64,000 nucleotides of DNA from Limnomonas spitsbergensis. Its lineage: Eukaryota; Chlorophyta; Chlorophyceae; Chlamydomonadales. The stretch covers positions 2,046,001-2,110,000 of the forward strand of contig JAYJMM010000112.1 of assembly GCA_037349105.1 (NCBI GenBank), read 5' to 3'. A program made the position numbers and the translations under genes. Shown here one piece after another: positions 36,001 to 49,296 of this stretch. The notes under the pieces were generated by a model, which worked only from the letters and a program-made list of their open reading frames with translations, did not search any database and was not told the DNA's origin. How positions within the stretch are numbered: position 1 is the first letter of the stretch; each line of letters starts with the position of its first letter.

Positions 36001-36486
36001 GGGAGGGCGGACTTACGGAAGAAGATGACTGCGACCGAAACCGTCTTGCTGTCGCAGCATGCTGAAACTTTGCAGTCGCAGGCGCCGTTGTGGGCGATGT
36101 CGTAGCAGTAGGTGTCAGCAGGCTGCTTAGCTGCGACCTTGAAGGTCATCGGGGACAGCGTGGGGTCGACGATGGAACATGCCCCTGCAGCGAGATTTCA
36201 CAAAAGAGGGCATGTTGAGCTGTGGTACTCACCACTCACGATATGGAACATTGGGTCATGACAGCACACATGCATGGCAGGAGGAAACGTCATCGGGGGG
36301 AAATGTGGGGAAGACGGGAAGTTTACGTAATTCTGCCTTCGACGGGACGGTGACAAGCAGCGGTGTCCCCACAACAACATGTTCGCATATCATCTCCTAC
36401 TCACCCGATGCGCTTTTGGCCAGCACCAAGAGGAAGAGCACCGCCAGGAGGCGGGTGGGTGTAGGTCGAAGTGCCGGGGCTGGCAT
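33005..36486 (-). CDS. Pherophorin-like hydroxyproline-rich extracellular glycoprotein, spliced
   Basis: Exons on the minus strand: 36486-36405, 36184-36017, 35006-33844, 33460-33005 (stop TAG); phases close to 622 residues. Residues 1-27 are a signal peptide (TRLLAVLFLLVLAKSASG). A cysteine-rich globular domain follows (TYCYDIAHNGACDCKVSACC, then ENVCEASISGVTVEGKTWS and ITVRGLRYLSNKGAPVTVCL), in the style of pherophorin domains. A rod of roughly 240 residues comes next, first PSPVPSPEP/PSPIPSPRP, then SPPPPP. A second cysteine-containing domain (ACGNRIMYIGSSSG, SMCC) and a proline-rich C-terminal tail end the protein. Pherophorins are hydroxylated, glycosylated wall or extracellular-matrix proteins of volvocine algae. 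The second domain does not clearly match the first. The start is divergent from the SAC1-like gene, about 1.0 kb away. Confidence 0.85.
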
Positions 36487-37505
36487 CGTGGTGTGTGCGG
36501 TGGGGTGTTCCTGGTTGCGGGTTGCTTAGAGCTTCGTGTTGCACTTCGCTGATTTACTTGCCTCCACAGTGCTGTTGCATCGCCTATATTTATGGAATGG
36601 CCATGCAGATTTGTGAAGGATAATACACAAATATAGCGCACGAGGGCTATATGTTGCCCCGCGGGTCGCCCACCTGCTGAGACGCCCGCCTGGATGTATG
36701 GCTCTGGAGCGCGCCCACCAGCAGCTTGACGCTGCATCTTGCAACATCACCGGTGTGATAAGAGTGAACAACAGGGCTTAATGGCGCCGATGCCCACCCA
36801 ACGGTTGCAAAAAGTATGCATGCAGCTCGTTGTACAACTGATGGGGGCGAGGACCCGCTCAGAAGCAGGCTTAGCTGTGTCGGGACCAGTCAGACATGGG
36901 TCAGATGAAGCAATTCGTCTTGAGTGCGATGCTGGGGTTGATTTTGCATGACTTGTGACTCATGTCGCCTAAAACGTGCAGAAGCAGCCAGTCAGCAGCG
37001 ACGTAGGAAAACCACCCTGCACATAACATGTGCGTGATAGCCTGTATAGTGTGCGTTGTTCAGCTTCCTATTTTAGAGAACCCGGAAGCTATGTGTAATA
37101 AGCTGTTCCATCAACGAACTCTGTCGGGATAATGGACCACCGCAATATCTTTGGGGAATCGTGGCTGCTAAGGGGTCGGATTATGGAAATATTTATACAA
37201 AAGGTCAAACGTGAGCATTGAGCAGGGATTTGCAAGCATGTCGTGAGGGAACACAGCGACAGGGGTGGTTGGGCGTGGTGGTTGGGGGTAGTTAATTGGT
37301 GATCGCAGCGTCGAAGGGTGATCCAACTAGGAAATGCATCGCGGCATCGTGCAGGAAGTCCATCAAAGTACCGTAAAACCAGGGGGAAAACAAAGCCTCA
37401 ATCCAAAAACGTAGGACGCCTTGAAATCGCGATATGCGCAGGCACATAACTCGCATATTGTGATCTGTATACAAAAAGAACAATTACATATCTACATTGC
37501 TCAAC
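36487..37505. promoter_or_regulatory. Divergent intergenic region between pherophorin-like and SAC1-like genes
   Basis: The two genes start away from each other about 1,019 bases apart, so both promoters must lie here. Apart from the TATA-like box near 36590 I see no repeat or recognisable element. Confidence 0.4.
36585..36594 (-). promoter_or_regulatory. TATA-like box upstream of the pherophorin-like gene
   Basis: Minus strand reads ATAAATATA about 100 bases before the start codon at 36486, in an otherwise GC-balanced leader. Position fits a core promoter; no experimental start is known. Confidence 0.4.
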
Positions 37506-40500
37506 ATGACAAAGATTGTTGCCCTTTCCGAGCTGGGTCCTCTGAAATTCAGCGTCACGAACAGCGTCTTGCAGTTGCAGCCCGATCGCCGCTCGGGTGT
37601 AAACGGAAGCGCAGCCCGACTACCCACGTTGGAGGTCGACCTGAGAGACGGCAGCATAAAAGTGGTATCCGCGGAATTGCTTCTCAGCGAGTGCCCTGTT
37701 GTTTTAGGCGTCATTGGGATGATGAACCTGCAAGGAGGATCGGTGATTGCGTTAATCAGCAAGGCGAAGCAGGTGACTAATCTCTGGCACAAGGCACATG
37801 GCAGGGGACCAGGGACTGGCACATGGCACATGGCAGGTAACTAGGCACTGGCGCATGGCGCATGGCAGGTGACTAGACACTGGCGCATGCCGCATTGCGG
37901 GTAGCGCAAGGCAGGTGACGAGGTGTCACTGGCGCATGCCGCATGGCGGATAGCGCAGGGCAGGTGACGAGGTGTCACTGGCGTATGCCGCATGGCGGAT
38001 AGCGCAAGGCAGGTGACGAGGTGACACTGGTGCATGCCGCATGGCGGATAGCGCAAAGCAGGTGACGAGGTGTCACTGGCGCATGCCGCATGGCGGATAG
38101 CGCAAAGCAGGTGACGAGGTGTCACTGGCGCATGCCGCATGGCGGATAGCGCAAAGCAGGTGACGAGGTGTCACTGGCACATGCCGCATGGCGGATATCG
38201 CAAAGCAGGTGACGAGGTGTCACTGGCGCATGCGGCATGCCGCATGGCGGATAGCGCAAGGCAGGTGCTGAGGTGACACTGGTGCATGCTGCATCGCGAA
38301 TAGCGCAAGGCAAGTGACGAGGCACTGGTGCATGCTGCATGGTAGCTGACTAGGCACTGTTGAATGGCAGATAAATATGTACTGGTGCATGGTGCATGGC
38401 AGATGGCTAGGCACTGCCCTATGGCGAGGTATAAATTACGCGCAAACTGGAAGAAAGCAAACCCCGGGGAGCATGGAATCAAGTAGTCGAACACCATGCC
38501 AGGCAGCATGGGAGAAAACGGCGCCATGCAACGTAACATGGGGAGACAGGTGCCATGCAGCATTGCAGCGTAATATAAGAGGCTAGTCGAGAGCCAAATG
38601 GGTGAGCACGACTGGCTGATGATGCACTTCGCATTTATCAGTGCTCAAATTGGTTTTTGGGCCCATGTTTCATTTGCCTGATGGCACTTGATGGATTTCA
38701 AACAGTGAAATCGGAAATAGAAGGAGCATGCATGATGCGGTGCAACATGGGTGGGAGGCTGTTTACACCTTCGGATGCCTGAGCCATGCATCTGGATCCA
38801 AGTTAATAACATACACACACGCTCCCACATGGTTTAGTTGCTCTGGGCTGGCTGCAGCCTCTGCACATGCAACCTGAGTGGCTCCTCTTCCCTTAGGGGT
38901 CGGTCAGACTTTCGCATTGGTGGGTTGCGTTTGACATTCATAATCGAAAATAGCTGGTCAAAAGATAGGGGCGCAGTTGAACCCAAGTAAGCATAACAAT
39001 GATTTATCCAAACGCCCCCCCCCCCGCATTTCGCGTCTGCTTTTGCGTTTGCATTTCCAATCGTAACCTCAAACGCAACGCAGTCTGACCTACCCTTTAG
39101 GTCCCCCCGTTACCCAACTTTCTGTACCAGCACCAGCATTCAGCAGTACCTACCTTAGGAAATCCCGGTGCTGCAAGATTTTGAAGTCGAGGAATGCTCT
39201 GTGTTTCAATGTCAGAATCTAAGACATTCTCCCGTGCGTGAAACCTTTCCTGCTAAGGCTTCATTCAGGAATGCCCAGCACTTCTCCCAAAAGCCGTTGC
39301 TGCATGCCTATTTTATCCCTTTTCCTACGCATCCAGTCATCCAACCTTACGTACTTTTCTTAGCGATGACATGTAGTACCCGTATGGCCCTGATCGTACA
39401 CCGATCAACCTTTTCTGAAAGGGCCAGGTAGTATGAACAACATAAGTATAGCAAGTGTACACACATGCTAGAAAAACATGAATGTAGCCCTGGCTGCTGC
39501 GGCTGCACCTGCTTCCTCTCGTGTCCCGATTCATCGTGCCACCCGCGCTTAACCCTCACCTTTCAACTCTCAACCCTAAACCTCTGCCACTCACCCCTAA
39601 CCCTTGTCCCCCCCTAACCTCCTTCACCCAGAACCCACTCATCATGCCCCGCCTCCCCGCAGATCTGCTCCCTGCCGCACCCCGTATACAAGGTGACGGG
39701 GACTCAGCTGGTCACGCATGAAAACATCAAGAAGACGTTCAGAGACGTCAGGTAATCACGCACAGCCTCACAAGCTTCGATTCTCAGTGTCCTCTTTCTT
39801 TCAGCTGCCTGGTCATACAAATGCATAAAAATACATTCAGAGACGTCAGGTAATTGCAGCTGGTCACGCCCGACACCAGAAACATAACCTCATGGACATC
39901 AGGTGGATTCGTGGTCAAAGGATCAACTGATCAATGTTATCCAGGACCAAGCTTTGTGGGGCGGGTCTGAGTGGTGCTATCCGATACATAGCTAGTTAAA
40001 TCCAAGCCCACTTGTGTGTGGGGGGACGAAGGTTTGTGGGAGGAGGTCATCTGTTTGTTATGTCTGGTATCAAGGTAAAACGGAGGTCACTGCCGGGGCC
40101 ACTGCCGGCATTCCTTGTCTCTGTCCTCAGGCTGTGCTCCCCCCCCTCTGCTCTCGGTCCCTTACGCTTTGCCTCTCCCCCTATGCTCAGGCTGTGCTCC
40201 CCCCCGCGCTTGGTCCCTTACGCTTTGTCCACCCCCTGTGCTCAGGCTGTGCTCCCCCCCCTCTGCTCTCGGTCCCTTACGCTTTGCCTCTCCCCCTATG
40301 CTCAGGCTGTGCTCCCCCCCGCGCTTGGTCCCTTACGCTTTGTCCACCCCCTGTGCTCAGGCTGTGCTCCCCCCCGCGCTTGGTCCCTTACGCTTTGTCC
40401 ACCCCCCTGTGCTCAGGCTGTGCTCCCCCCCGCGCTTGGTCCCTTACGCTTTGTCCACCCCCTGTGCTCAGGCTGTGCTCCCCCCCGCGCTTGGTCCCTT

Positions 40501-43500
40501 ACGCTTTGTCCACCCCCTGTGCTCAGGCTGTGCTCCCCCCCGCGCTTGGTCCCTTACGCTTTGTCCACCCCCCTGTGCTCAGGCTGTGCTCCCCCCCGCG
40601 CTTGGTCCCTTACGCTTTGTCCACCCCCCTGTGCTCAGGCTGTGCTCCCCCCCGCGCTTGGTCCCTTACGCTTTGTCCACCCCCTGTGCTCAGGCTGTGC
40701 TCCCCCCCGCGCTTGGTTACTTGTGCTTTGTCTCTCCTGTGCTCAGGTTGTGCCCCCCCCTCTGCTCTCGGCCCCTTGTGCTTTGTCCACCCCCTGTCCT
40801 CATGCTGTGCCCCCCCCCTCTGCTCTTTGTCCCTTATGCTTTGTTTACCCCCGTGCTCATGCTGTGCCCCCCCCCCTCTGCTCTCGGCCCCTTGTGCTTT
40901 GTCCACCCCCTGTCCTCATGCTGTGCCCCCCCCCTCTGCTCTTTGTCCCTTGTGCTTTGTTTACCCCCGTGCTCATGCTGTGCCCCCCCCCCTCTGCTCT
41001 CGGTCCCTTGTGCTTTGTCCACCCCTGTGCTCAGGCTGTGGCCCCCCCCTGCTCTCGGTCCCTTGTGCTTTGTCTTTCCCGTGTGCAGGCTGTGCCCCCC
41101 CCCCCTCTACTGTTGGTCCCTTGTGCTTTGTTTCTCCCGTGCTCAGGCTGTGCTGCCCCCCCCTGCTCTCGGTCCCTTGTGCTTTGTCCACCCCCGCGCT
41201 CAGGCTGTGCTTCCCCCCCCCCTCTGCTCTCGGTCCCTTGTGCTTTGTCCACCCCTGTGCTCAGGCTGTGCCCCCCCCCCCCTCTTCTCTTTGTCCCTTG
41301 TGCTTTGTCCACTCCGTGCTCAGGCTGTGCCCCCCCCCTCTTCTCTTTGTCCCTTATGCTTTGTCCACCCTAGTGCTCAGGCTGTGCTGCCCCCCTCTTC
41401 TCTTAGTCCCTTACACTTTGTCCACCCCCTGTGCTCCCCCCCTCTGATCTCAGTCCCTTGTGCTTTGTCCACCCCTGTGCTCAGGCTGGCCTCTCTGCTC
41501 CAAGAGGCCCTAGACGTACGGACGTACGGCCAGCACATGTACTTCAGCTACAAGCAGGACCTCACGCGCTCCATGCAGGCCATGCAGGACAGCCAGCAGC
41601 AGCGCCAGCGGTTAGTTGAGCAGCCAGGCAATGCGACAGTGTCTGCGGCAGCGGGAAAGCAACCAGGCCATGTGGCCGCAGCGGCGGCTGCGGTGGACGC
41701 TGAGGCGCTCCTCTGGAAGAACCTGGACCAACGCTTTGTGTTCAACAGAGGTCTCCTGAAGCCATTTATGGGTAAGGGAGGCTGCAAGGGCAGGCTGCAT
41801 GGGTCGGTGAGGATGCAAGGGTCAGGATGGATGAGGCTAGATGCATGGGTCAGGACGAATGGGTTGGGATGTCTGAGACAAGTTGCATGGGGCTGGATGC
41901 ATAGGTCAGTGAGGATGCATGGGACAAGTTGCATGGGGCTGGATGCATGCGTCGGGATCCATGGGGTAGTTGCATGGGACCAATTGCATGGGGCTGGATG
42001 CATGGGGCTGGATGCATGGGTCGGGATGCATGGGTCCGGATGCATGGGGTAGTAGCATGGGACAAGTTGCATGGGGCTGGATGCATGGTTCGAGATGCAT
42101 GGGGCTGGTTGCATGGGCCGAGTTGCATGGGGCTGGACGCATGGGTGGGGATGTGCATGGGGATGCATGGGTCGGGATGCATGGGTCGGGTTGCATGAGG
42201 CTGGATGCATGGGTGGGGATGCATGGGACGGGTTGCATGGGTCGGGATGCATGGGTGGAGATGCATGGGACGGGTTGCATGGGGCTGGATGCATGGGTGG
42301 GGATGTATGGGGGGGGACTCGGGATGCATGAGGTAGTTGCATGGGACGGGTTGCATGGGGCTGGATGCATGGGTGGGGATGCATGGGTCGGGATGCATGG
42401 GGTTGATGCAAGGGACGGGTTGCAAGGGGCTGGATGCATGTGTGGGGATGTATGGGGCGGGACTCGGGATGCATGAGGTAGTTGCATGGGACGGGTTGCG
42501 TGGGGCTGGATGCATGGGTGGGGATGCATGGGTCGGGATGCATGGGGTAGATGCAAGGGACGGGTTGCAAGGGGCTGGATGCATGGGTGGGGATGCATGG
42601 GTCGGGATTCATGGGGTAGTTGCATGGGACGGGTTGCATGGGGCTGGATGCATGGGGCTAGCTGCATGGGTGGGGATGCATGGGTCGGGATCGATGGGTC
42701 GGGATGCATGGGACGGGATGCATGGGGCTAGCTGCATGGGTCGGGATGCATGGGACTGGGTGCATGTGTTGGGCTGTCTGAGTCAGACTGCATGGGAGGC
42801 GAGCTGCATGGGGATGGCTGCATGGAGAAAGCTGCCTGGGGAGGGCCGCATGGGGAGGAGTTCATAGGAGGGCTGCATGGAAAGGCCTGCATTGGGAGGT
42901 CAGCTTTGGTATGTTCTGCCTGGGGGCATCGGCATGGTGCATTCTGTATGGGGTGGTCTGCGTATGGAAGTTATGCATTGGGGGGGTCTGCATGGGCCGG
43001 TCTACATGGGCTGGTCTGAATTGGGAGGCCATTCAAGGCTACATAGAGGCTGGATGTTGCCTTTTAAAGCTGTTAATGTGGGGCTGGGTGATGTTCTGTT
43101 GGAGAAGTAGCGGTCATCCTGACTGGCAGGTGGCTGGTGAATTAGGGCAAAAGTCTGGAGAGCTTTTTTGTGTGTGTTAAATTGGAAATTTAATTTCAAA
43201 CTTAATCGAATTTGAAGCTTGAACTGATGTCAAGGGAAATCTAGGACATCCACCTAGCTGACGGCGGCAAAAGCAAAGCTGTTTGGGGGTGTGATGGCTC
43301 TTCAACTCAGAGGGGTATCAGAGGGGTTGCGATGTTTCCTCCTGAAGGTTCGCCTGTTTGTTGGGGGGGGGGGCTCCTTAAGAATTGTGCTAAGCTATAA
43401 GCTGATATTGGACAGGTTGCAATACTGCAGGTTGTAGCAAGCAGGCGGGCAAGGCATGAAGTGCACCAAGGGACTGTGGAAAATGCTCTGTGTCAAAATC

Positions 43501-46500
43501 CGTTGCGGCGTTGTATCTTGGTTGAACTCTCTTGTTTTGGGGGAAAAGGCTGTACTTGTTTTCCAACCGGCCGACTGTCCGTATGCGCGTTGCCCTGCTC
43601 CACGCAGGCAGCAGGGCGTCAGGAGATCGCCCAGCCTCTATTATCATGGGGTGTGTGGGTATACGGTTCAGGTTATGGGGTCTCAACCCTGCGTGTGGCC
43701 CTGCTCCACGCAGACAGCGGGGCGTCCGCCTTCGCCCAGCCTCTGATAATGGGATTTGTCACCATACCTGGGTATAGGGTTCAGGGTCATGGGTTCTAAA
43801 ACTGCGCGTTGCCCTGCTTCACGCAGACATCGGGGCGTCCCGTGTTTGCCCAGCCTCATATCATGGGGGGTGTGGGTATAGGGTTCAGGGTTATGGGGTC
43901 TCAAACCTGCATGTTGCTCTACTTCATGCAGACAGCGGGGCGTCCGCCTTCGCCCAGCCTCTGATTGTGGGCTACGTGGGCCAGGTGGCCAACCCGATCT
44001 TCCGCACGGTCTCCGCCTGCAGCGTGGGCGGCGGGGAGCGGGCAACGGGGGCACCGGATGGGGAGGTACCCACAGGGGAGGGTCCTCTCGGCTCGCAGTC
44101 AGCCGCCGCACAGCCGTCTGACCGGGCGTCTGAGGTGCCCAAGCATCAGCGGGGAGAGTTACCTGAGGGGCGAGGAGTGGCACCCAAGGAGCAGGGAGTA
44201 GTACCCCAGGAGCAGGAAGTGGCACTCCAGGAAAGGGGAGTGCCATCTGAACAGCGAGGAGTGCCATCCCAGGAGCGGCCCAGCCCGCCCGGCCATCCTG
44301 ACAGTGAAGACGACTGTGGGGAGGACGGCGCCCTGATGCCCGAGGGCAAAGGCGGCGGCGGCAGCGGCAGCGGCCCGCTGGCGGACGGGGAGCTGCGGGG
44401 CTGCGTCACGTTGATCGCGCGGATGGAGGTTTTGCGGTGCGGGACGATGCTGTGGCGAAAGGGTGTGGACACGCAGGTGTGGCTAGGTTTTATCGGTTTC
44501 GGTTTCAGGGTTGGGTTGTTTATTTTTATGTGCGTGGTGGTCCTTGTTGTAACTCAGTCGATGCACCCATCTCAGAGGGCCTAGTAATTGAGGGGAGAAG
44601 CGGATCAGGCCTGGGAACACAGCGTAAACTGGCATGCCTCCAAAGCTTTGAACTGACCGCGCTTTAATTTGCGAGCCTGGCACCCAAACCCATCGCCTTG
44701 CCACCCAGTAGAAGCAGATTGATGTGGTGGATGAGCTGCAGTGAAACCCGGCTGTGATGGGTTTCGTTTTCATTTCCTGAGCACAAGCTCCCAAGCCTGT
44801 CTGCTCTGTGGTCAGTAACGCTCGACCTCTGGTAGCCCACCTAGTGCTACGGCCGAACAGGTAGCTTCCTTCATCCACGCACCAGGGTGTTTTGATTTAT
44901 TTATTTATAACGCTCCACCTCATCCTGTCCACCCTACTCCACCGTGTCCGCTATACACCATCCTTTCCACCCTGCCCCAATCTGCCCCACATGGCCTGCT
45001 CTACCCCATCCTGCCTGCTGTATCCCATCCTTCCCACCCTGCCCCCCATCATGTCCACCCTATCCCACTATGTCCGCTGATCCGCTTTACACCATATTTT
45101 CCACCCTACCCCAATCTGCCCCATCGGGCCTGCTGTATCCCATCCTGCCTACTGTATCCCATCCTGCCTGCTGTATCCCATCCTGCCTGCTATATCCCAT
45201 CCTGCCTGCTGTATCCCATCCTGCCTGCTGTATCCCATCCTGCCTGCTGTATCCCATCCTGCCTGCTGTATCCCATCCTGCCTGCTGTATCCCATCCTGC
45301 TTGCTGTATCCCATCCTGCCTGCTGTATCCCATCCTGCCTGCTGTATCCCATCCTGCCTGCTGTATCCCATCCTGCCTGCTGTATCCCATCCTGCCTGCT
45401 GTATCCCATCCTGCCTGCTGTATCCCATCCTGCCTGCTGTATCCCATCCTGCCTGCTGTATCCCATCCTGCCTGCTGTATCCCATCCTGCCTGCTGTATC
45501 CCATCCTGCCTGCTGTATCCCATCCTGCCTGCTGTATCCCATCCTGCCTGCTGTATCCCATCCTGCCTGCTGTATCCCATCCTGCCTGCTGTATCCCATC
45601 CTGCCTGCTGTATCCCATCCTGCCTGCTGTATCCCATCCTGCCTGCTGTATCCCATCCTGCCTGCTGTATCCCATCCTGCCTGCTGTATCCCATCCTGCC
45701 TACTGTATCCCATCCTGCCTGCTGTATCCCATCCTGCCTGCTGTATCCCATCCTGCCTGCTGTATCCCATCCTGCCTGCTGTATCCCATCCTGCCTGCTG
45801 TATCCCATCCTGCCTGCTGTATCCCATCCTGCCTGCTGTATCCCATCCTGCCTGCTGTATCCCATCCTGCCTGCTGTATCCCATCCTGCCTGCTGTATCC
45901 CATCCTGCCTGCTGTATCCCATCCTGCCTGCTGTATCCCAAGAAACATCCTGCCTGCTCTACACCATCCTTTCCACCCTACCCCATTGCATCTACCCTGC
46001 TCCACTTGGCCTGCTCTACCCCATCCTACCTGCCCTACCCCATCCTGCCCACCCTGCTCAGGGCAATAATGCACACTCGTTTGAGGTGGAGCAGATCCTG
46101 GTTGTGGAGCAGGCAGACGGGAGCAAGCTGCACTTCAGCCACATCCAAGTGGGTTGATCCTGAGGCAAGCTGACCTTGAGCCACGTTCCGGTTGTATCAG
46201 GCTTCGTAGATGAAATGTGCTTCATTGTGGAATGAGCAGAAATGTATATTGATATATAAACCTTTATGAGCATTTTTTAACTTTCAGCAACTCCCAGCGG
46301 TTGGCCTGCGGTTGGCCCTGAGCGGCGACGTAAATGAACGGAGCTTGAATGCAGAATTGAGTTGCCATGGATTGCGTTACGGCGGAATTTATGATCGATG
46401 ACAGGTCCGTGTCCCGATCGAGTGCTGTGGAACCGACTGCCTGACTGGCAACCCACCCCTCTTCCCCTCTTGAGCCAGCCGCCTGACTGCCTGACTGCCT

Positions 46501-49259
46501 GAAAACTGAAAAGTGGAAACTGAAAACTGAAAACTGAAAACTGAAAACTGAAACCTGAAAACTGAAACCTGAAACCTGAAACCTGAAACATGCGACCTGG
46601 AAGCCTGAAACCTGGGAAACTGAAACCTGGAGAACTGAACCTGAAACCTGATCTCAGGTCAATGACTCCAGCCCAGTGCTGTGGAGCCAAGCATTAGGCA
46701 AGCGCCTGAGTGGCCACCTGTCCTCCCTCCTGACTGCCCCCCTCCCCCCTCCTCCTCTCTGGACTGGCAAACTCAGTAACCCACACCTGATTTCAAATCT
46801 TTAACCTGATTACAGGTCCGTGGTTGAATCCTAGTGCTGTGGAGCCGAACGCCTGACTGGCCACCTGCCCCCTGCCCCCCCTCCCGACTGGCCAACTTGA
46901 CCCATGAACCTGAACTCTGATTTCAGGTCCGCGGTTGAATACCAATTCTGTGGGGCCGACCCCCTGACTGGCCACCTACCTCTTTTCCCCCTCCTAACCC
47001 GCAAACTCACACCTGAAACCTGAACCCTGATTTCAGGTCCGCGGTTCAATACCAGTGCTGTGGAGCCAACCGCCCGATGCCCTCCTGTGGCCGGCAGTGA
47101 AGGTGGTGCAGGACATGCCAACGCAGACGGTGGCCTTCAAGCCGTTTGCTCGCACCCTGGTGGCGCGATACCTGGTGCGACTCTTGCATACGAATAGGTC
47201 AAAACGCACCAAGGACGGGGGTCTTCCTGCTTTTTATGTAAATCTTGTATGGTAAAAGAAAATAATAAAAGGAAATGAAAATAAAAGTAAAACATGACGA
47301 GGAAACGACTAGGGGCGGATATCAGAGTTCCTGCCTGTTCAGGAGGTGGTCCAATGGTCCTCCTCCTGCCCTAGGGGAGAAAAGGTGACGCGTTCCTAGG
47401 ATGAAATATGCTGGAAGGAGAGATAGCTGCCCCTCCCCTCTTCCCTAGCACACCCGCGTGCCCGCCCTGCCTGCTCACCTCCTGTCTACCTACCACCCTG
47501 CCCCACACTTACACTGCCTCTCCCTCCCTCCCTCCCTCTCTCCCTACCTGCCTCAAACTTCCATCCCCCCCCCCTCCCTTCATGTCTCACTCACACTCTC
47601 TCTCACTTCCTTCCTGTCACAGGCTGCTGTCCTGCTGCATCTGCCCAGCTGGCATCCCAGTGCTGAATCTCTGATGCAGCTGATGCTCCGCAGCCTGGTC
47701 CTGGAGCAAGCTCACACCTTGACCCTTGCAGCCAACACAGCCAGAGCCGACAGCGCGGCTGAAGGTGCCCCTGTACCTGCAGGGGCTGCTGCGGCCCCGG
47801 CGACGGCTCCTGCTGCTACTGCTGCTACTGCTGCTGCTGCAGGTGCTGTTCCTCCTGCTGTTCATTCAGCAGCGGGCGCTGTTACTGTTGCTGTGGCGGC
47901 GGCGGCGGTGGCGGCAGGTGCTGCTGTGGGTGCTGTTACTTCTGCAGCTGCCGAGGCGGGTGCTTCTAAGGATGGCCTCCCTGGACCCTCCACTCTGCCT
48001 GTATTTGAAGCCAAGCCCTCGTCTGTTAGACCCCTGGTGCTGGGTGCAGCGGGGCGGAGCACCCAGCGGGCCGGCGAGATGGCTTCAGCGGGGCCCAGGC
48101 TTAGCCTAGTCATCGCTGGGTTTCAGGAGCGGGAAGCGCAGCGGGAGGGGGAGGAGGGGCGTGGGGAGCGGGAGGGACAGGGTGAGCGGACGGGAGGGCA
48201 GGAGGGAAGAGGCCACCTGGGCGGGGGCGACAGCGGGCTCTGCGGCATGCGTCTAGTCAGCACCGCCGCCCGCGTGGAACGGGTGTTGGAGCAGGTGCGG
48301 GAAGACCTTGGCCGCTTCGGCTACTTCTACGCCACGTCAGCGCCAGCGCCCGCAGCGCCCGCCGTTTCGGCAGCAGGGCCCACCACGTCGGCTGCGGAGC
48401 CCCAGCTCGCAGCCCACGCCGACGTCGCTGTGGGCTCTGGCGAGGCGGGACGTGAGCGAGGCACTGGGCGGCCAGGTGCGAGTTGTAGAAGGTGTTGCAA
48501 GTCTTGCAGGTGTGCACATGCCCTGTCCTGGAATGCAGGTAGAGGACTGAGAGTGTGAGTAGAGAGCTACATCGTGTAGTTGCTTCAGTTGTTGCTGCTG
48601 CTGTTGGTGTGTTGTTTTTGTTGCATCTGCTGCTTCTGCTGCTGCCTGTGTCGTGCTATGCTGTTTCCTGTCATGAATTTGGACCCTGGCTGCGGTGTTT
48701 CTTTTTTCGTGACTCAGCTGCATGTCAGCTGCACTCTGTCCTCTGGCCAGAGGCCCCAGTTGTGGCCAGCCAAACCGCCTTGGGCACCAGTCGCATGCCG
48801 GTCTTGATTTGGTCCTTATCACGCCTTTGGCGGCCGCAGGGCGGCCTGCCAAAGGTGGACTCGCAGCCGAAAAATATACACTGCCTGGCTGCGACGTTTT
48901 TGTTGCCCCTTGCTGCCCTGAGTTGAAGTTCAACTATCCAGACAGCCCTGAACTCCTTTAGCTGAGTAGCTGAGTAGCTGAGTAGCTCAGTAGCTCAGTA
49001 GCTGACCCTGGCGTTTGTAACCTGCAAGCGAAGTCTTGATCGCCAACCTAAACTTTGGAATCCCAGAGGTTGAACATCCCTGAACCCTAAAATCTGGGAC
49101 AGGGGCATCCTCCGCAGCGGCTTCTCCCGCCTCTGACACTAAGGACTCAGCAGCGGGAGCAGCAGCAGCAGCGGCAGGGGCAGCAGGGGCGGCGGCAGGG
49201 GCAGCAGCAACAGCGGGGGTAGCAGCTGCAAGAGAAGCAGGAGCAGCAGCAGCTGTGGG

Positions 49260-49296
<37 letters not shown>

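Noticed and set aside
40012..42709. Proline/cysteine-rich frames of up to 645 residues and HPDPCIPTHAS frames
   Set aside because: Intronic minisatellites of the SAC1-like gene; only 41485-41771 within them is coding.
44944..46173. 409-residue PAVSHPACCI frame and opposite GYSRQDGIQQAG frames
   Set aside because: 19-bp satellite; only the final exon 46062-46148 is real.
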